From assembly GCF_035046485.1 (NCBI RefSeq), contig NC_085137.1, positions 442,002,334-442,066,333 on the forward strand: DNA of 64,000 nt, given 5' to 3'. The position numbers were made by a program, and so were the translations under genes. The notes below the pieces were generated by a model that searched no databases, was not told where the DNA came from, and saw only the letters and a list, made by a program, of their open reading frames with translations. Source of the DNA: Aedes albopictus. Its lineage: Eukaryota; Arthropoda; Insecta; Diptera; Culicidae. Below, in pieces: positions 43,400-55,800 of the stretch (positions are counted from its first letter, which is position 1; the number at the start of each line of letters is the position of its first letter).

Positions 43400-43502
43400 A
43401 CACGATCGCTCGGTAAAAAGTACGCGAGGTTTCCCATCCATGAAACGTTATGAAGCCCTAGCTCCTCCCAGGAGCCACCATCTTGAACGCCTTTAGATTC
43501 AC
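43400..43502. repeat. Dispersed repeat, copy 2 (first at 39430-39511)
   Basis: Shares ACACGATCGCT and GGAGCCACCATCTTGAACGC with 39430-39511. Confidence 0.55.
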
Positions 43503-43864
43503 TGCTTTTTATCGTAATTAGTTTAGCTAGTTCACTGCATTGTTTTCTTTATTGAAAAGCTGGTACATGTCCGTCTTCAGAGTTTTTAGTTAAATTTATT
43601 ATAAGGTTTAATGACTGGAAACTTGATGGAAAGGGGGATGGCTTTCTCAGTCTTTGAATCAAGAACGATTTTTAACTACTTTTCCGACGTTTCGAGCTAA
43701 GGATTTGGCACTCTTGAAAAAGGCCAAATCTCTAGGCCGAAACATCGAGAATGTAGATAAAAATCGTTCTTGATTCGTTAACTGAAAAAACCCATAACCT
43801 TTTCCATTTTTAGTTAACATTTTTAAATTCTGGTGTGAACTTGTTATTGTGATTAAGTCGTCCC
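43503..43864. other. Unassigned DNA with a hammerhead-like hairpin
   Basis: 43713-43743 reads CTTGAAAAA, stem GGCC, loop AAATCTCTA, stem GGCC, then GAAAC. This is the same layout as the motifs at 38040 and 11746 but with a weaker core. The minus strand of the adjacent 43685-43718 has a similar GCTCGAAACGTCGG ending. No gene. Confidence 0.4.
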
Positions 43865-44192
43865 TACCCGAGCAGAGGAAAAAAGCTCATTAATAGCATA
43901 TTTTGATATGGAGAACAAAAAGTGTTATTTGTTTGTTTGAGATAAGAGGTAAAAGTACTGAAAATTATATCTCAAATTTACTTCTGGAACATCATCATCA
44001 TAGCACATTTAGCTCTTGGTAAGATCTAACCAATAGCAGTGAGCTATTTGATTGATCTTCAAATATCATATTTTGCTATTGGTTAGATGGTTCAAGAACA
44101 CATTTTTGCTATTATTTTCAGTACTTTTGCCTCTTATCTCAAACAAACCAATATAACATTTTGATCGTCAGTACTTGAACTCTGCCCGGGTA
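43865..44192. mobile_element. Foldback MITE, about 330 bp
   Basis: Ends read TACCCGAGCAGAG and, from the right, TACCCGGGCAGAG. Inside, TTGTTTGAGATAAGAGG...AAAGTACTGAAAAT pairs with its complement before 44160, and ACCAATAGCA/TGCTATTGGT pairs near the centre. Most of the element can fold on itself. A CACCCGAGCAG sequence at 37776 may be a relative's end. Confidence 0.7.
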
Positions 44193-45779
44193 TTGACAAT
44201 AAATTCCTCAGCTAATCATTCATCACTTTCCATTTTGACATAGATTTTCAATTTGTCATGTCCAAAATACTTTACTGAGTCGTCTAAATCGAATCATTAG
44301 TGTATACCGCTTGTACAATCCGCAAAGTGAAGTGTCGTCCCTCACGTGTCGGGATGGATCTGCAATAACAGTTCCACGAAAATTTCCCCTGAGGCCATCA
44401 GTACTCGAAGAGCGTGTGGTGCCATAAACACATCACATCATTCGAGAGCAAATTTCGCCGCAGATAACGGGGTGGAACGGGCAGGGGGTGGCTTCCCAGA
44501 CGGCAAAAGATCAACAGTTCCAGTCGTTTTTTCCTCTGATACGTGCGTCCTTGGCGAAGGACAGTCCGAAACTGGTGGAAAGACAGTGCAGTGGGATATT
44601 CCTAGAAGGCATTCAACTGGGCATTTTCTTCCATCAGCATCAGTGTCTGGTGTCATTTAGGGGATCCACAGGTGTATTCGGAACTCACGTCCCAGCAGAG
44701 AGAAAGTTTTGGGCAGTCTGGCAGCAAAAAAGGCAACACCACCAGATGTTTGTTTGGACTGGAGTGAAGCAGCAGCTCGCCAGAAAACGACGTGATACGC
44801 AAACAGAGCGGTTGAAAGCAAACTTGGTCGCAATATTAATCGACGGTGGTGGAGAAGCGTGTCGAATGTCACGCGTTTTTCGATGGGAATTCACTTACCG
44901 GTTGTCACGGAGGGGAGAACACGTGTACTTCTGGGATTCTGTGATGAAAGTTGTAAAAAATAGAGGAGAGTTAGTAGCATGGGGTTCAAGAACTTTTTGA
45001 AAATTTGAGATGATTTTCCTCCTTTCTCCAATACAATAGGTATAAGTTCATTCAAAATCTAATTATGGTAGGTGTTTCACATTAGTAGGTATTCGCACTT
45101 CAAACGACATTTCCTTATTTTCAATCGCTTTATGCTTTTCAGCGGACTCATTTGAATGAAAGCTTATCCCATCGAAATTATAGAGAACAATTGAATTGCA
45201 ACGGCCATTCTCGTCACGGATTTTAATTAAAACATCAGATGAAAAGCAGGACGAAACCACGCGTACGTGGTTGGCTGGCCAGTGGCAATGAGCCAGTCAG
45301 ACCTTTCGGCGGCACCACTTCTCGAACTTACGTGGGATTCTCATTACTCACAGTGACATCCATCAGGCCGCCGTGGAAAAATGGATGTAACGCAACACCA
45401 GAACGCATGCTATTTGTTCAGAACTTTATTGAACACAAAAACCAGGCAAATATTTCGTGCCGTTTCGCATGATATCAGAGCCTCTGGTTCGGTGATGACC
45501 ACCACCACCGCCGTCACCACAGCGGCCGTCGTCGTCCTCATTTTTGGTTGTACAGAATGTTGTTTCGAGGGGTTGAAATTGAAATACAACAATCACAATC
45601 ACCGACCGGCCGGCATTCGTGTCGTTTGTGTGCGAAAGTTTATGAGGCAAAAATCGTCACGTTTCGTGTAGGATATGCTCTTTCCCTTTGCAGGATTTGT
45701 GGGCTAGAGTCATCGTTAGAGTGTGGACAATTTATTGAAATCGTGTTAAACTGAAGTGTTGTGAGATTATCTGTAAATA
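44193..45779. other. Unassigned DNA upstream of the TACAA array
   Basis: About 1.6 kb of apparently unique sequence. A 170-codon plus-strand frame (44488-45000) has no domain I recognise; other frames overlap it antisense. It could be host sequence, but I cannot support a gene. Confidence 0.45.
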
Positions 45780-47646
45780 ATACAATACAATACAATACAA
45801 TACAATACAATACAATACAATACAATACAATACAATACAATACAATACAATACAATACAATACAATACAATACAATACAATACAATACAATACAATACAA
45901 TACAATACAATACAATACAATACAATACAATACAATACAATACAATACAATACAATACAATACAATACAATACAATACAATACAATACAATACAATACAA
46001 TACAATACAATACAATACAATACAATACAATACAATACAATACAATACAATACAATACAATACAATACAATACAATACAATACAATACAATACAATACAA
46101 TACAATACAATACAATACAATACAATACAATACAATACAATACAATACAATACAATACAATACAATACAATACAATACAATACAATACAATACAATACAA
46201 TACAATACAATACAATACAATACAATACAATACAATACAATACAATACAATACAATACAATACAATACAATACAATACAATACAATACAATACAATACAA
46301 TACAATACAATACAATACAATACAATACAATACAATACAATACAATACAATACAATACAATACAATACAATACAATACAATACAATACAATACAATACAA
46401 TACAATACAATACAATACAATACAATACAATACAATACAATACAATACAATACAATACAATACAATACAATACAATACAATACAATACAATACAATACAA
46501 TACAATACAATACAATACAATACAATACAATACAATACAATACAATACAATACAATACAATACAATACAATACAATACAATACAATACAATACAATACAA
46601 TACAATACAATACAATACAATACAATACAATACAATACAATACAATACAATACAATACAATACAATACAATACAATACAATACAATACAATACAATACAA
46701 TACAATACAATACAATACAATACAATACAATACAATACAATACAATACAATACAATACAATACAATACAATACAATACAATACAATACAATACAATACAA
46801 TACAATACAATACAATACAATACAATACAATACAATACAATACAATACAATACAATACAATACAATACAATACAATACAATACAATACAATACAATACAA
46901 TACAATACAATACAATACAATACAATACAATACAATACAATACAATACAATACAATACAATACAATACAATACAATACAATACAATACAATACAATACAA
47001 TACAATACAATACAATACAATACAATACAATACAATACAATACAATACAATACAATACAATACAATACAATACAATACAATACAATACAATACAATACAA
47101 TACAATACAATACAATACAATACAATACAATACAATACAATACAATACAATACAATACAATACAATACAATACAATACAATACAATACAATACAATACAA
47201 TACAATACAATACAATACAATACAATACAATACAATACAATACAATACAATACAATACAATACAATACAATACAATACAATACAATACAATACAATACAA
47301 TACAATGCAATACAATACAATACAATACAATACAATACAATGCAATACAATACAATACAATACAATACAATACAATACAATACAATACAATACAATACAA
47401 TACAATACAATACAATACAATACAATACAATACAATACAATACAATACAATACAATACAATACAATACAATACAATACAATACAATACAATACAATACAA
47501 TACAATACAATACAATACAATACAATACAATACAATACAATACAATACAATACAATACAATACAATACAATACAATACAATACAATACAATACAATACAA
47601 TACAATACAATACAATACAATACAATACAATACAATACAATACAAT
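45780..47646. repeat. (TACAA)n microsatellite, about 1.87 kb, about 373 units
   Basis: Uninterrupted TACAA pentamers. The only variants I see are A-to-G changes at 47307 and 47342, 35 bases (seven units) apart. As the period is coprime with three and the unit makes no stop codon on either strand, all six frames stay open. That explains the 600-680-codon frames (Tyr-Asn-Thr-Ile-Gln or Leu-Tyr-Cys-Ile-Val repeats). None is a gene. Confidence 0.98.
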
Positions 47647-47828
47647 AAAACACATTGCCCGAGTAGCAACAACCACACGAACCGCTCCAATTCTACTGAC
47701 AGACTGTCACTCCTGATCGGGCAGCAGTGATCGAGGCCTAGTACATAATATATAGTGGCGTACGGTGCTGCCATCTCCCCTCACACAAATTGGATACGGA
47801 GGATTCAGGGGCGTTTCGAGGCATTTCT
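47647..47828. other. Short unassigned segment
   Basis: Contains GCCCGAGTAGCAAC at 47657 and TCGGGCAGCAG at 47717, a weak inverted pair like the MITE ends at 43865. Nothing else recognised. Confidence 0.4.
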
Positions 47829-47996
47829 AGTGTTGGGCGTCGTCCACAAATTACGTAACGCTCTAGAAGGAGGGGGGAGTACGGCCAAACGTTACGGTCC
47901 ATACAAAAAAAAGTATTTTCATACAAGAAGCGTTACGGAGGGGGTGGGAGAAGGGTGTGAAATAATGACTGTTTCAGCGCTACGTAATAAATGGAT
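47829..47996. mobile_element. MITE with CACAAATTACG / CGCTACGTAAT ends, copy 2
   Basis: CGTCCACAAATTACGTAACG at the left and AGCGCTACGTAATAAATGG at the right. The middle has GGAGGGGGGAG, CCATACAAAAAAAA and a second GCGTTACGGAGGGGG motif. Same family as 37131-37290. Confidence 0.65.
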
Positions 47997-48049
47997 GCTG
48001 CCTTATGGAATCTTTGAAAATTCTCTAAAACTTCTTGAAATGGTTCCGA

Positions 48050-48450
48050 AATCAACCTAAAACCCATATTAACCCCATGTAACGCACTTGAGACACTCCG
48101 AAACCCACGAAAACGCCTCAGTAACTTCCCTGTAACGACTCTGAATTCCACCGAAAATGCTCTGAAATTTCCTGAAATATCTCCGGAGTCCCCCGAAAAC
48201 CCCCTCGAACCCTATGTAACGCACCTGAGTCCCTCCAAAACCCCAAGAATGCCTCCGCAATGCATCTAAAACCAGCCCAAGACTTTCTGAAATACCTCGT
48301 GAGACCCTCGGAAACCCCCACAAACGTGCCTGTAACGTCTCCAAAGCCCGTCGAAAATCCTCTGAAACTCCCAGCAATGCTTTCAAAAACCCTCTCAGAC
48401 TCCCGAAACCCCCCGTGAGATCTCCAGGTACCCCATTGAAACCTTTTGTA
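48050..48450. repeat. Degenerate CTCCGAAACCCC-type array
   Basis: A second kind of degenerate short repeat, C- and A-rich. GTAACGCACTTGAG (48079) recurs as GTAACGCACCTGAG (48214), 135 bases on, and CTCGAAACCCCC-like units fill the space. Unrelated in sequence to the 12-bp arrays. Overlapping minus-strand frames (105 and 134 codons, Gly/Phe/Arg-rich) are artefacts. Confidence 0.6.
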
Positions 48451-48899
48451 AAATCTTATTGCTGAGTAGCTTTCCCTCTTTTCAGGCAGGGCATGAAAAA
48501 GGTGCGTAAATTGAGAGTGCAATACAATCTCTATGTAGTTGTCAGCTGCACGGATGACTTATTCCGGTGGTAAGAGTTCACACAAACAGGCTAACCCAAA
48601 TTCATGGTTACAAGCGACCCGCGCTGGAGCTTGTTGATGCATGGCTGGACCTCTTTTTCCGTGGGATAAGAATATGAGCACAACAAATCTAAACAAAAAT
48701 CTAATATACTCCACCATTGGCTTTGCGTACTCGACGTCTAACACCAGTAAGTTGCGGTTTTTTCGCTAAATGCAGCCCTGTTTATTATATTATGAAGCAG
48801 GATTATTATAAACTCGTGGTCACTGTGGCTGCGCCAGAGCCCGTGAAGTTGAAGGTATCGAAGGCTACTTATATGGAGGCCTTCGCTACCCGCCTTTAA
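48451..48899. other. Unassigned DNA, perhaps 5' end of the R1-like element
   Basis: No firm similarity. It may include the 5' untranslated part of the LINE that follows. Confidence 0.35.
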
Positions 48900-50360
48900 G
48901 AGGGCACTGGACGTGATTGCTTATCACAAGAAAAACACAGAAGCGTGAGAGGCAGCCGTCAGGAGAGGATCTACCAGACGGCGCTCGCAATGCTATGAGG
49001 TTGTTCACTCCGGAAGTTGGCAGTACATAACGCCGGCGAGTCGGACCCGCCAGGCGTCCCGGAAAGCAGGTTGGGCCTGAAAATTTGGCCCGTCCTGGTT
49101 CGAAGAGAACAGTGGGTTGTGACCATTGAGAGGTCCTGAGCCACCACAGGTTAGGGCGGATCAGGGGGAGGACGCCCCCTGGACCCTAGTGGGAAGGAAA
49201 AAAAGAAGAAGATGAAGAAACAGAAGGAACAGGAGCGTTGAGGTGCCAGGCCAAAGATAGGTTAGAGGGAGCGCGAGAAGGTTGACGCGCTGGTCATCAA
49301 GACTGAAGAGTTCAAGTACTCGGAAGTCTTGAAGGCTATGAGGAGCAACGTCAAGCTCGTGAATCTGGAAGCCATCGTACGCAGTATCGAACGTATTCGT
49401 ACAGGTGAAATGATCCTCGAGCTCAAGCACGAAAAGAGCCAAAGGACGTCACCTACAATAGTCTGGTGGAAGAAGTCCTTTGCGAGGTGAGGACTCTCAT
49501 AGTTGAGGCAACTCTGAAGGTTAAAACCAAAACGAAATAACTGACGCGGAAGAGCTCGTCACGGCACTGCGGCGATAGTGCGTGGTACACCTGTTTGGCT
49601 ATGAAAAGGCCCGTCAGGGACACAGCTACATGTGGCAGACTCTAACAAGTCCGTTACAGTAGGGAAGCGGTGTTCCAACTGACCATACACGAGCACCGGA
49701 GGTTTGCTTCAGGTGTCTGAAACCCGGGCACAAGTCATGCCTGCAAGTTGTGCAAGCGATGTGGAGGTGAAGGTAATAAGATACAAGGCTGCACGAATCT
49801 TCCCAAGTGCTGATTTGTTCCGACAAATCCGTAAACAGCAAGCAACGGGAGGGCCCAAGGTACCCGGCCTTCAAAAGAGCCGCAGTTGAAATGTCACACC
49901 TCAGGTAACACAGATGAATATCGCCATCATAGCGGACTCATACTGAGTAGATACCCACGATATGGACAAGGCTAAATATCCCGTCATCCATGAGTTACTG
50001 TCTACTAACCACGAGGGTTTCGTAGTCGCCAAGGTAAACGGGGTCTTATTCTGTAGCTACTATGTGCCTCCGCGGTGATCGATCGAGCAGTTTACGCAGA
50101 TGCTGGACTGTATGAAGACCGTGCTGACAGGGCAAAGACCGGTGGTAATAACGGGTGATTTCAATGCTTGGGGTGTGGACTGGGGAAGCCGTTTTACGAT
50201 TCAGCGAGGTTAGATCTTGCTAGAGGCGCTACTGACCATACGCTAGACTGTCGGTGTCGGTACAAAAAGTACCTTTAACCAGAACAGTGCGGGCTCGATT
50301 ATCAACGTGCCTTACAAGTAGTTCGGAGTGGAGGGTGGACGGTGCCTACACTCACAGCTG
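48900..50360 (+). pseudogene. R1-like LINE, 5' part: ORF1 and endonuclease start
   Basis: A decayed ORF1 has a Lys-rich stretch (about 49190-49240), a region starting VDALVIKTEEFKYSEVLKAM (about 49280), and a broken CCHC zinc-knuckle region (GHKSC, CKLCKRCGGEG, about 49725-49775). From about 49905 an APE-type endonuclease follows, with VVITGDFNAWGVDWGSR (50141-50195) and KSTFNQNSAGSII (about 50270). Stops and frameshifts are frequent. The copy is broken at 50361 by a 5.86-kb insertion and resumes at 56225. R1-clade assignment rests on this ORF1/endonuclease pattern and is inference. Confidence 0.75.
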
Positions 50361-50539
50361 CATTGGCGTAACTAGGATTTTTTCCTGGAGGGGGCCCAGG
50401 GGGGGCCTGACTTGAGATGAATTTTAAGTGGGATGGGCGCCCGATATGTGAATATGTAAATCAGTATTGTAGTTTTGAGTAATCAAAATGACTGTTTTAG
50501 ATTTGTTCATAGTTTCGTAAACTATATGAGTACGAACAA

Positions 50540-52440
50540 TTCTTCCAAGATTTTTTTTCCATTGCTTGCTTCAGTGATTCCAGAAATTCAATCAATAATT
50601 CATCTAGGGATTCCACTAGACATTTTTTCGAGGATTTTTCCTGGGATATCTTTAGTGGTTCCTCCAGTAATTGTTCCAGAGCTTTTTTTCGAGGTTTCCT
50701 TCAGGAATTTTACCAGAGATCCTTTAAGGTATTTCTGCAAGTATTCAGAGATTTCTACAGGAATTTCTCCATATATGCCTTTCAGAATTCCACTAGAGAT
50801 TGCCCCAATAATTACATCTGGAATGATTTGAAGTATTTCTGCAGAAAAGTATTCCTGAAATTATCTTAGAAAGTTTTACTTAACGATTATTAAAAAATAT
50901 TCTAAGAATTGTTTGAAAAATTTGTACAAAAAACCTTTAGGGATCCTAGTTTTTCTTCAACAATTACTGTAGACATTGATTTCTTCATTTTATATCCAGG
51001 AATATTCCTACAAACATTCTTCCAGGTATTCGCTAAGAAAGCTCTCCTGAGATTCCATTAAGAGTTCCTCATGGGGCTTGCTTCCGGGATTCCTCATCGG
51101 GTTTCTTCAGAAATTACTTCAAGAGTTCCTTCAGGGATTCACCGGAAATTTCTTCTGTTATTCTTACAAAAACGAATTCCGAGATTATTTTAAACATTTC
51201 TAGAAGAACTCATAAAGGGGATTCCTTCAGAAACTCCCGCAGGAATTAATCCAGGATTTCAGGGTTTCCTCAGGAATTTCAGCGGTTTCTTCAGTATTTT
51301 CCCTGAGAATTCTTCAGAAAATCCTCCTGGAATTCCCTCAGATATCGAACTTTGTATTTCATCAGGAATGAATCTTGAGATTCCTCCAGGAACTCCTTCG
51401 GAAATTCCTATTCCTTCTGGCATGCCTCTAGGATTTCATTCAGCCTTTCTCCAGAGACTTCGGCAAGAGTTCTACCAGGAATTTCTCCAGGTATTACCCC
51501 AGGTATTTCCTCAGGAATTACTCCAGGAATTTATTCAAGTTTGGATCCAGGAATTCTTCCATGAATTCCTCCGAAAATTCTTCCAGGGTTTCTTCCAAGA
51601 ATTAAAACAAGAATTTCTTCTCTAGGGTTTCCTTTGCACATTCCTCCAGGAATTCCACCGATGATTCCTGCAGTAATTCCTTTCTGAATTCCTCTAAATA
51701 TTTCTCCAGGAATTCCTTCAGAAATTTATCCATGGATTCCTTCCAGAATTCCTCTAGAGATTCTTCCAGGAATTCATTCAGGGATTCTCAAGATATTCAT
51801 TTAGGGATTCCTCCTGGAGTTCTTCCATGAATAGTTCCACGGAATTTCCCCAAGATTTCCAATAGAGATTTTTCCAGGAGTTCCTCCTGAGGTTCTCCCA
51901 GAAATTGTTTCAGGGATTCCTCCAGGTTTTTTTTGCAAGAATTCCCCCAGGGATTCTTCCAAGTAATTCTCTAGAAATTTCTCTAAGGATGTCTCCAGGA
52001 ATTCCTCAAGAAGTTACTTAAGAATTACCCCAAGAATTCCTTCAGAAAGTCCTCCAGGAATTTATCCAGGAACTCCCATAGGAATTCGTTCAGCAATTAC
52101 TACCCGAAATTCCTTCAGGAATTCCTCCTGGAATTCCTCCAAAAATTCCTCTGGGAATTCCTCTAGAAATTTCTCTTGGAATTTTTTCAAAAATTTCTCT
52201 TGGAGTTTCTTCATTAATTTCTCTTGGAATTTCTTTTGGAATTTCTTAAGAAATTCCTCCATTAACTGTTACCAAAATTTTTCTCGAGATTCTTCCAGGA
52301 GTTCATTCAAGAATTCTTCTAGGGATAGTTCCAAGGAATTTCCCCAAAAATTCCTTTACAGATTAATCCAGGAATTCTTCCTGGGATTCCGCAAGGCATT
52401 TGTCCAGAACTTTCTGCAGGAATTTGTCCAGAGAACTTTC
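50540..52440 (+). repeat. 12-bp repeat array inside the 5.86-kb element
   Basis: The clearest 12-bp phase in the window: near 51470-51600, successive CCAGG(A/T)ATT... units follow at exactly 12 bases. The consensus CCAGGAATTCCT contains the palindrome AGGAATTCCT. Further parts lie at 52990-53635, 53930-54740 and 54985-55515. Confidence 0.85.
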
Positions 52441-52480
52441 CAGCACAGAAAGAAATCATGAAAATTAAACAGCACGTAAG

Positions 52481-52862
52481 TTAAGCATCGACTGAAAACT
52501 ATAGCAGAAGCTACAAAATTACAGCCATTTACCGAGAGATGATACTGTCCGCTCAGTAATCAGCCAATCATGCGTACTGTTTACACTTTTTGAGACATAT
52601 CCGCTTGAAATTTACATGCAGTAACGTAAACGAGGACAGTTACGCTCAGTCGTCTGCCTCGCTGCGGAGACTGCTCTCTTGCTCTCTGTGACCGAAGCGG
52701 TACAACAGTTTGTGCCTTTATGGTGGAACATCTTTAACTTTGATTACTCTCTCTTCAGCCTGGTGAGACAGCCTAGAGGGGTTAGGCGTGAACTCTCGGA
52801 AGTTCTGAGTTCGATTCTCGTATAAAGATTTTTTTAAGTTTCTCTGAAAAGTCGATGCTTAA
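52481..52862 (+). mobile_element. SINE-like insert with tRNA-like promoter and inverted ends
   Basis: TTAAGCATCGACT (52481-52493) and AGTCGATGCTTAA (52850-52862) are perfect inverted repeats. Within them is a tRNA-like stretch with B box GAGTTCGATTCTCG (52807-52820) and a GGTTAGGCG arm. It separates two 12-bp arrays. It could be a SINE with foldback ends or a tRNA pseudogene caught in a MITE. Confidence 0.5.
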
Positions 52863-55800
52863 TTAACACTTTTCTCTCAGCAATCAGCAGTGTAATTTTA
52901 AGATCACACTTAAATTTCTATCGAACACGATGGAGGTCAATTTGTTACATTCAGTTCGTCATAAATTTACAGATTTTGTTCGTACTGTGAGGTATTCCTC
53001 CTGCGGTTTCTCCAGAAATTGCTTCAGGGATTCCTCCAGGGATTTTTCCAAGAATTTTCCCAGGGATTCTTCCAAGAATTTCTCTAAGGATTCCTCTATG
53101 AATTTTTCAAGAGTTTTCTTTAGAAATTTTTCCTGGAAGTTTCTCCATGGACTCATCCCGGGATTTCTCCATCAATTCATCTAGAGATTGCTTCGGGAGT
53201 TCTTCTAAAAACTCCAAACTACACTAGATTGCTCCCAGAATTCTTATGAAAACTCCACCAGGAACTCATCTAGTCCAGGAATTTCTCCAGGGATTTTTCA
53301 AGGAAATCCCCCAGGGTTTCCTCCAGGGATTTCTTAAGGAATTTCTCGAGAGATTCCTCCAGGAATTGATACAGGCATGTCTCCAGGAATTTATCCAGGG
53401 GTTCCTCCAGGCATTCCTCCAGAAGTTCCTCCAGAGATTTCTATAGGGATTCCTCAAGGCATTAATCCAGGATTCCTTCAGAAATTACTACCGCAATTTC
53501 TCCAAGAACTTGTCTAGAAAATCCTCCAGGGATTCATTTAGAAATTAACCCAAGAATTCCTCCCGGAGTTTATCCAAGAAATATTCCAATAATTCTTCCT
53601 GGGATTCCTGAATGATTTCCTCCTGAGATATCTATTTATTTTTATTTATTTATTTGACAACATCTTCGGCTGAATGCCGCACAGAATGATTAGCTAGACT
53701 TAATTCTATTTTTAAACACTAATTTACTTCTATTAAAATCAAACGAGTCACACATCATTAAACAACCTACAGCACGATTCAAACGGGCTGTGATATCCGT
53801 AATCCGAACGATGAATGGGAATCCACAGCTATCCTGAATTACGAAGGCGGCGGGCAGGAGCGTGGAAGTGCAAGTTGCTAAGAAGACAGCTGCAATCGAT
53901 TTTGCCGGTGATTACACCGGTGATCACGTCTCTAGGAATTCCTTCAAATATTTTTTCAGGAATCCTCCAGGAAATCCTCAAGTTGTTCTTTTAAAAATTT
54001 CCCCAGAAATTCTTTCTGGAATTTATTCAAGAATTAATTCAGGTATTCCTCCTGGCATTCTTCCAGGATTTCATCCAGGCATTACTCCAGCGACTCCTCC
54101 AGGAGTTCTACCACGAATTTCACCAAAAATTACCCCTGGTATTTCTTCAGGAATTCCTACAGGAATTTCTTCAGAAATTGATCCAGGAATCCCTCCAAGA
54201 ATTTCTTCGGAAAATCCTACAGCATTCCTCCAGGAAATTCTGCAGGAAATCCTTCAGATATTGCTTCCGATATTCTTTCAGGAGATTCTTCAGGAAATTC
54301 TATAGAAATTTTTCCAAGGGATTCCTCCGGAAATTCTTGCAGGTTTCCTCTAGGAATTAATCCATGAAATTCAACTCCAGGGATTCCTCTAGAAATCCGT
54401 CCAGGAGTTATTTCACGGGTTATTCTAGAAATTCCACCAGGAATTCCTCCAAGAATATACCAGAAATTCCTGAAGGGATTCCTCTAAGGACTTTTCCGAG
54501 AGATTCCTCCAAGAATTCCTCCTGGAACTCCTACAGAAATTCCTCTGGGAATTCTTCTAAAAATTTATCTTGGAATTTCATCAGAAATTTCTCTAATGCT
54601 CTAGGCATTACTCCACGAACTTCTCCAGGGATGCCTCCTTCAGAAATTTATCCATTAACTTTTCCAGGGAATCCGCCAGGAATTTGTCCCAGAAAATTTT
54701 CTAGGATTTCCTCCAGAAATCCATCTTGGAATTGCTGTGAAAATTTGCTTATGATTTCACAAAAAAAATGTGTCTATGATGCTTCGTTCTTGAGTTATGA
54801 TTTTTCAAAGTAGGTGGTGTCTGTGGAAAATGTTTGTTTTTCACTGAAGTTTGCCGGAAAATTAGGCGACCCTGATTTTTTTTCAATTTAGTTTTTCAAA
54901 TATATATGATCCCTACCTAATTTCATTAAGCTTCAGAACCTTCGTACCAATTTGTACGATAATAAAAAAATCCGCTAATGCTCCAGGCATTAGTCCAGGA
55001 ACTTTTCCGGAGATTCCGCATGGAATTTTTCCAGAAGGTTCTCCCGGATTTCCTCCAGAAATACATCTAGGAATTCCTCCTGTGATTTCTTGAAGAATTC
55101 CTCTGGGGATTCCTCCAGGAATGCATCCAGATTCATCTAAAAAAAATTCTAGTAATTTCTAGAGGGATTTCTGATGCGGATTCTTCAGATTTTCTTTCCT
55201 GAAATTCCTAGCATAATTGCTCTTCGGATTCCTCCAGGAATTCATCCAGGGATTCCTCCAGGTATACTTTCAGAAATTACTCCAAGGATTCCTGCAAGTA
55301 TTGCTCCGAGAATTCTTGTAATGATTTCTTCCGAAATTTCTCTCTGGATTTTTTTTAAATTTATTCAGCGGTTAGTTAAAAAAATACAGTATTTCGTTCA
55401 TAATGTTTTGCAGGGATTCAACCCAGGATTTTTTTTAGGACTACTTGTAGATTTGTTGAATAATTTGAAGGATTTCGAGAGGAATTCCTCCAGCGATTTG
55501 TATTGAAATTCTTTTAGATAATTTTAGAGGGACATAGAAGCCAAAAAATTCTCCAAGAAGTCATCCAGGAATTCTTTCACAATTATCTCATGAATACCAA
55601 GTCTTTTACAAGTCCAATCATGAATATCTTCAAGATTACGATTACACCTTGCAGCACCAGCTTTTAAATATATTAAAACTTCCTCAATGACCATTTGAAT
55701 TTGTGCGTTGTTTGATAGATGCAAAAATACCCCTGGCCCACGAAATAAAAGAAACTAATAGTCACCTCCAGCATGGTTTTAATGAATACACTCGCGTTTA

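Noticed and set aside
44488..45000. 170-codon plus-strand frame as a host gene
   Set aside because: No recognisable domain, no clear codon bias and overlapping antisense frames. A homology search or RNA-seq would decide.
45640..47774. Open frames of 628-680 codons on both strands
   Set aside because: All are translations of the TACAA microsatellite, whose period keeps six frames open. No codon pattern, start context or domain supports a protein.
5319..55506. Many 60-150-codon frames rich in Phe/Leu/Glu/Lys or Arg/Asn/Ser
   Set aside because: They arise from 12-bp repeat arrays (four codons per unit), occur on both strands and lack any domain.
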